Assembly: GCA_022578965.1 (NCBI GenBank)
Contig: MU400594.1
Coordinates: forward strand, 1-64,000
DNA length: 64,000 bases
Reading direction: 5' to 3'
From: Xylaria sp. FL1777
Taxonomy: Eukaryota > Ascomycota > Sordariomycetes > Xylariales > Xylariaceae
Positions 60,967 through 64,000 of the stretch are shown piece after piece (within the stretch, counting starts at the first letter, position 1; each line of letters begins with the position of its first letter). The notes beneath the pieces were generated by a model. The model did not search any database. It saw only the letters and a list, made by a program, of their open reading frames with translations, and was not told where the DNA came from. A program made the position numbers and the translations under genes.

Positions 60967-63791
60967 ATGACGGCTGACAAGTACCAGGCAGCGGCATTGG
61001 GCCATTGCCACAAGGCCACGGTCTTGGGCAACATCATTGCCATTCACATGCTCGAGTACATCACGGCCGCTTCGAGTCACCATGACGGGCTTCACGAACT
61101 GGCCCACGACTTCCTCGATGTATGCCGGATCATGTGGTCGATAGAAGCAGGTCTGGTGGAGTATACACGAACGGGCCAATCGCTGCCATCGGAAATGACA
61201 CAAGAATTGGACCGCAAGTTCAACACAGCACACATCGATTTCCAGGGCGTCGATCATTGGCTTAATCGCTCTCTCAGCGAGGAACGCGGAGGGCCAGGGA
61301 AGAAACTATCCAGGGGGTGGAGGAGGATGTTTTCGGGGAATGAGATACCAAAGATGAGGCAGGCTCTCGGGAAGACTCGAGAGTCCTTAAGAATGAGCGC
61401 TCTCATGTTTCAGTGGTCCATTGGGGAGGCGAAAATCGACGAGTCGCTCGGCATCGGATACACTGCCCTCTCAGCAGCTCTGGACAGGCTAGAGGGCACA
61501 TCGAGCAAAGCGAGCTTAGCCAAGAACAGTCCGGCTATTGATACTTCCTTTACAAACCAAAATATCGACCAAAGTCAGGTCGTCGAGATTGCTTTGGATG
61601 AGCACATATCTCCAACACATACGCTTACACTTCCACGCGCGAATACTATTCGGTCGTCAACATCTGGCCCGCCCATGCAGTTTTCCCTCCGGGATGAACA
61701 CCCTCCCCGAGTCCCGGACATGCCCCCGGAGCCAAACTGGACTGGGATGGGCCAGATTGACTTATCCGGTGCGCCGCGTAGACGGACGCCTTCGCGCCAC
61801 ACAGATACACTCTCGACGCGCAGCGGTCACAGCCGAACCACACCACCTTCAGATCCGCCAGAAGATCTTCGATCTGGCGGATTGGCCGAGCTTGAAAATG
61901 TGGGCCTATCGGATACCGAGTATATTCACGATCTGAAACCGAGTAAAGCTGTTCGCCTAGCTGTGAACCCTTCGAAGATGCCACGATGGGTTCCCCGAAA
62001 CTCTATAGGCGCAGATACTCCCTCTTTGAAATTAAATCTCATTACTGCCATTCGAGAACGAAACTGCAAGGCGGTTGAACAGCTACTCGATCGAGGAGTT
62101 CCTTCAAACGTTGGCCCAGATTACCATGCCCTAAACGAGGCCATTCGTCAGCATGATCTCGAAATCGTGCGGTTGCTATTGTTATTTGACGCAGATCCTA
62201 ACTCACCGGGCCACCATGGTATGTCCCCTCTCGTGGCAGCGGTCGAAGAAGGGTTCTTGGACGCTGCGGCTCTGCTCTTGAAGTATGGAGCCGACTCCAA
62301 TCTACCCCCAGCATCTGATCACGACTCGCCCTTCGCATTAGCTACTATTAAGGGGGACACTCATTTCATACGCCTCTTTTTGATGTACGGCGCCGACCCG
62401 AACCAAATAACAGCAGACGGAGAGACGATTCTAACCAAAATAATCAACACCAAGTGCAACAAGTCTCTCGTCGACATGGCCCTCAACTACGGCGCCGATG
62501 CCAACGGCAAGAGCAAGGAGGGTGAAACGGCGCTCTTCAGGGCGATAAATGCTGGCCGTGTGGATATTGTCACAGCTCTTCTTGATCATGGTGCTAACCC
62601 CAATCTCCCGGGGCCCAAGCACATGCTCTGGCCAGCCACGTACCAGCCGAAATGCCTCCAAGTGCTGCTCAGCCGTGGGGCAGACTTCAAGAAGACACCG
62701 GGCATTATGGAACTCGCTACGTCGATCAACAAGATTGACTCGGTGAGTGTGCTGCTCAACGCTGGTGTAGATCCCAACTCCAAAAAGGATGGCTCCTACA
62801 CACCACTATGCTCTGCGATTCGCGACAACCGTTCGGACATCTTCCATCTGCTCTTGGCCAATGGCGGCGATCCCAACGTCGCTGCCTCTGAGTACCCATG
62901 CTTCAAATGCGTGACACATAATCGATTACAGTTTTTACCACACCTCGTGGCGGCGGGTGGCAACCTGAATATACCCAAGGGCATCGCGGAAACGGCAGTA
63001 CAGTATGATAATAGTAAGTTAAACTGACCCTGATATATTTCATACGGACTTGTGCTAATCATTTCTTAGTGGAGGCACTATCTTGGCTTCTGGATAATGG
63101 AGTATCGCCCAACGACCAGGCACCCGACACACGAGCAACACCCCTCACAACCGCGATCGGACTAAATAAGCCGGACTTCGTCGAGGTCTTATTGTCGCGA
63201 GGAGCAAACCCCAACATCCGAGGTCAAGACTGGCCTGTCTGCATGGCAGTTAGATATCCGGTCATCCTAAAGCGTTTGTTACCTGCCCTTGCACAGCCCC
63301 GCGCATTCAAGGGCGTGATGGAAATGGCCGTATCAGCCAACAAACTGGAGTCCGTGAAACTATTGTTAGCGGCAGGAGTCAACGTCGAGGACCGTAACGG
63401 CGGCGTATTCAGCCCCCTGACAACAGCGATTCGCGAGCGTCATAAGGATATCGTGCAGTACCTCCTGGACGAAGCAGGCGCCGACCCGAACTCGCCCGGT
63501 GAGCATCTGCCTATTGTTAAAGCCTTACGCCGTTACGAACCCCCGGATACGGAGATCATTGAAATGTTATTACGAAAGGGCGCCGACCCGAACAAGGTCT
63601 ACCGCGGACACAGCGCCATCATTCAAGCCGTGGAAATGGGCGATGCCCTTATCTTACGCCTGTTGATCGAGAAATGGGGCGTCGATCTAGACGCCATAGA
63701 CGACACCGGGCGTACGCCTCTCGAAATAGCGGAGATGCGCGGATGGGAGGAAGGCAAAGATATCTTAATCAGAGGCAAGAAGGCCGTGTGA
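60967..63791 (+). CDS. Large ankyrin-repeat protein with helical N-terminal domain
   Basis: A 922-residue protein in two exons, 60967-63013 and 63070-63791 (intron of 56 bp, GTAAGT donor, TGCTAATC branch, CTTAG acceptor). Residues 1-180 are a mostly helical domain (L-G-H-C-H-K-A-T-V-L-G-N onward) of the kind that precedes repeats in fungal STAND and incompatibility-type proteins; the exact family is not recognised. Residues 180-345 are a Pro/Ser/Thr/Arg-rich linker. From about 355 to the end there are some 15 ankyrin repeats, seen as L-L-x-x-G-A-D-P-N turns every ~30 residues. From residue 520 on they are organised in a higher-order unit of 91-94 residues. No NACHT domain or enzyme is present. 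The ATG at 60967 is the first in frame; an upstream exon is possible. Probably a scaffold or recognition protein. Confidence 0.9.
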
Positions 63792-64000
63792 CTATCTACA
63801 AAACCTGCGTGGGCGGGCCCAGTGAAGGAGGTATTAGAAATCAAGGACGGCTTCTGGGCCGTCCAGGCACTTCACGTCTGAGAACTTCTGAATTCTCCTG
63901 GAGAGATTTATTGATACCAACTACTCTGCTCTATTTTCTATGTCAACATTTGTTTTTTTCGGGGAGAAGCGGGAAAAGGTCAACCTGGACAGGACCTGGT
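63792..64000. other. 3' flank of the ankyrin gene
   Basis: 209 bp to the window edge, with a GTTTTTTTC run near 63950; no feature recognised. Confidence 0.5.

Noticed and set aside
1..64000. CRISPR arrays, rRNA genes, telomere repeats, secondary-metabolite cluster
   Set aside because: None seen: no spaced direct repeats, no rRNA-like sequence, no TTAGGG runs, and no PKS, NRPS or terpene synthase genes.

Overview
The window comes from a filamentous ascomycete (Pezizomycotina, probably a Sordariomycete). Introns are short (about 50-330 bp) with GTRNGT donors and CTAAC-type branch sites. The protein families are fungal, and one end carries a very AT-rich block of the kind made by repeat-induced point mutation (RIP). 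Species cannot be assigned from the sequence.

Layout. Positions 1 to about 4,920 are an extremely AT-rich, RIP-like block holding the wreck of a Ty3/Gypsy chromodomain retrotransposon: reverse transcriptase, RNase H, integrase and chromodomain are still readable through many stops. Composition returns abruptly to normal near 4,920. The rest is gene-poor unique DNA with 13 supported genes. In order: secreted CAP/PR-1 protein (-, 5846-6790); complex I NDUFA8/20.8-kDa subunit (-, 14232-15095); nucleoporin Nup57/Nup54 (+, 15717-16873); 50-residue Tom5 (-, 17437-17784); glycine decarboxylase P-protein (+, 19009-22361); GNAT acetyltransferase (+, 23852-24535); small GPI-anchored-like protein (+, 28531-28875); AIF/FSP1-like flavoprotein (-, 31184-32868); candidate small secreted protein (-, 41335-41832, tentative); otubain-type deubiquitinase (+, 44224-46787); LipB octanoyltransferase (-, 49358-50338); 803-residue fungal orphan with a HicA-like C-terminus (+, 54014-56425); and a 922-residue ankyrin protein (+, 60967-63791). 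A BTB-like fragment lies at 59623-59835.

How the genes relate. There is no biosynthetic cluster. Five or so products act in or on mitochondria (NDUFA8, Tom5, P-protein, LipB, possibly the AIF-like flavoprotein). LipB and the P-protein meet functionally, because P-protein transfers its aminomethyl group to the lipoylated H-protein whose cofactor LipB helps to make. The genes stand alone rather than in operons. nuo-20.8 and nup57 are divergent and share a 621-bp promoter region; nup57 and tom5 converge.

The long gene-free stretches (6.8-14.2, 24.5-28.5, 32.9-44.2, 50.3-54.0 and 56.4-61.0 kb) contain microsatellites and many copies of a short palindromic motif around TAGGTACCTA. They show no further gene I can support. 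Exon structures were read by hand from splice signals and frame continuity.
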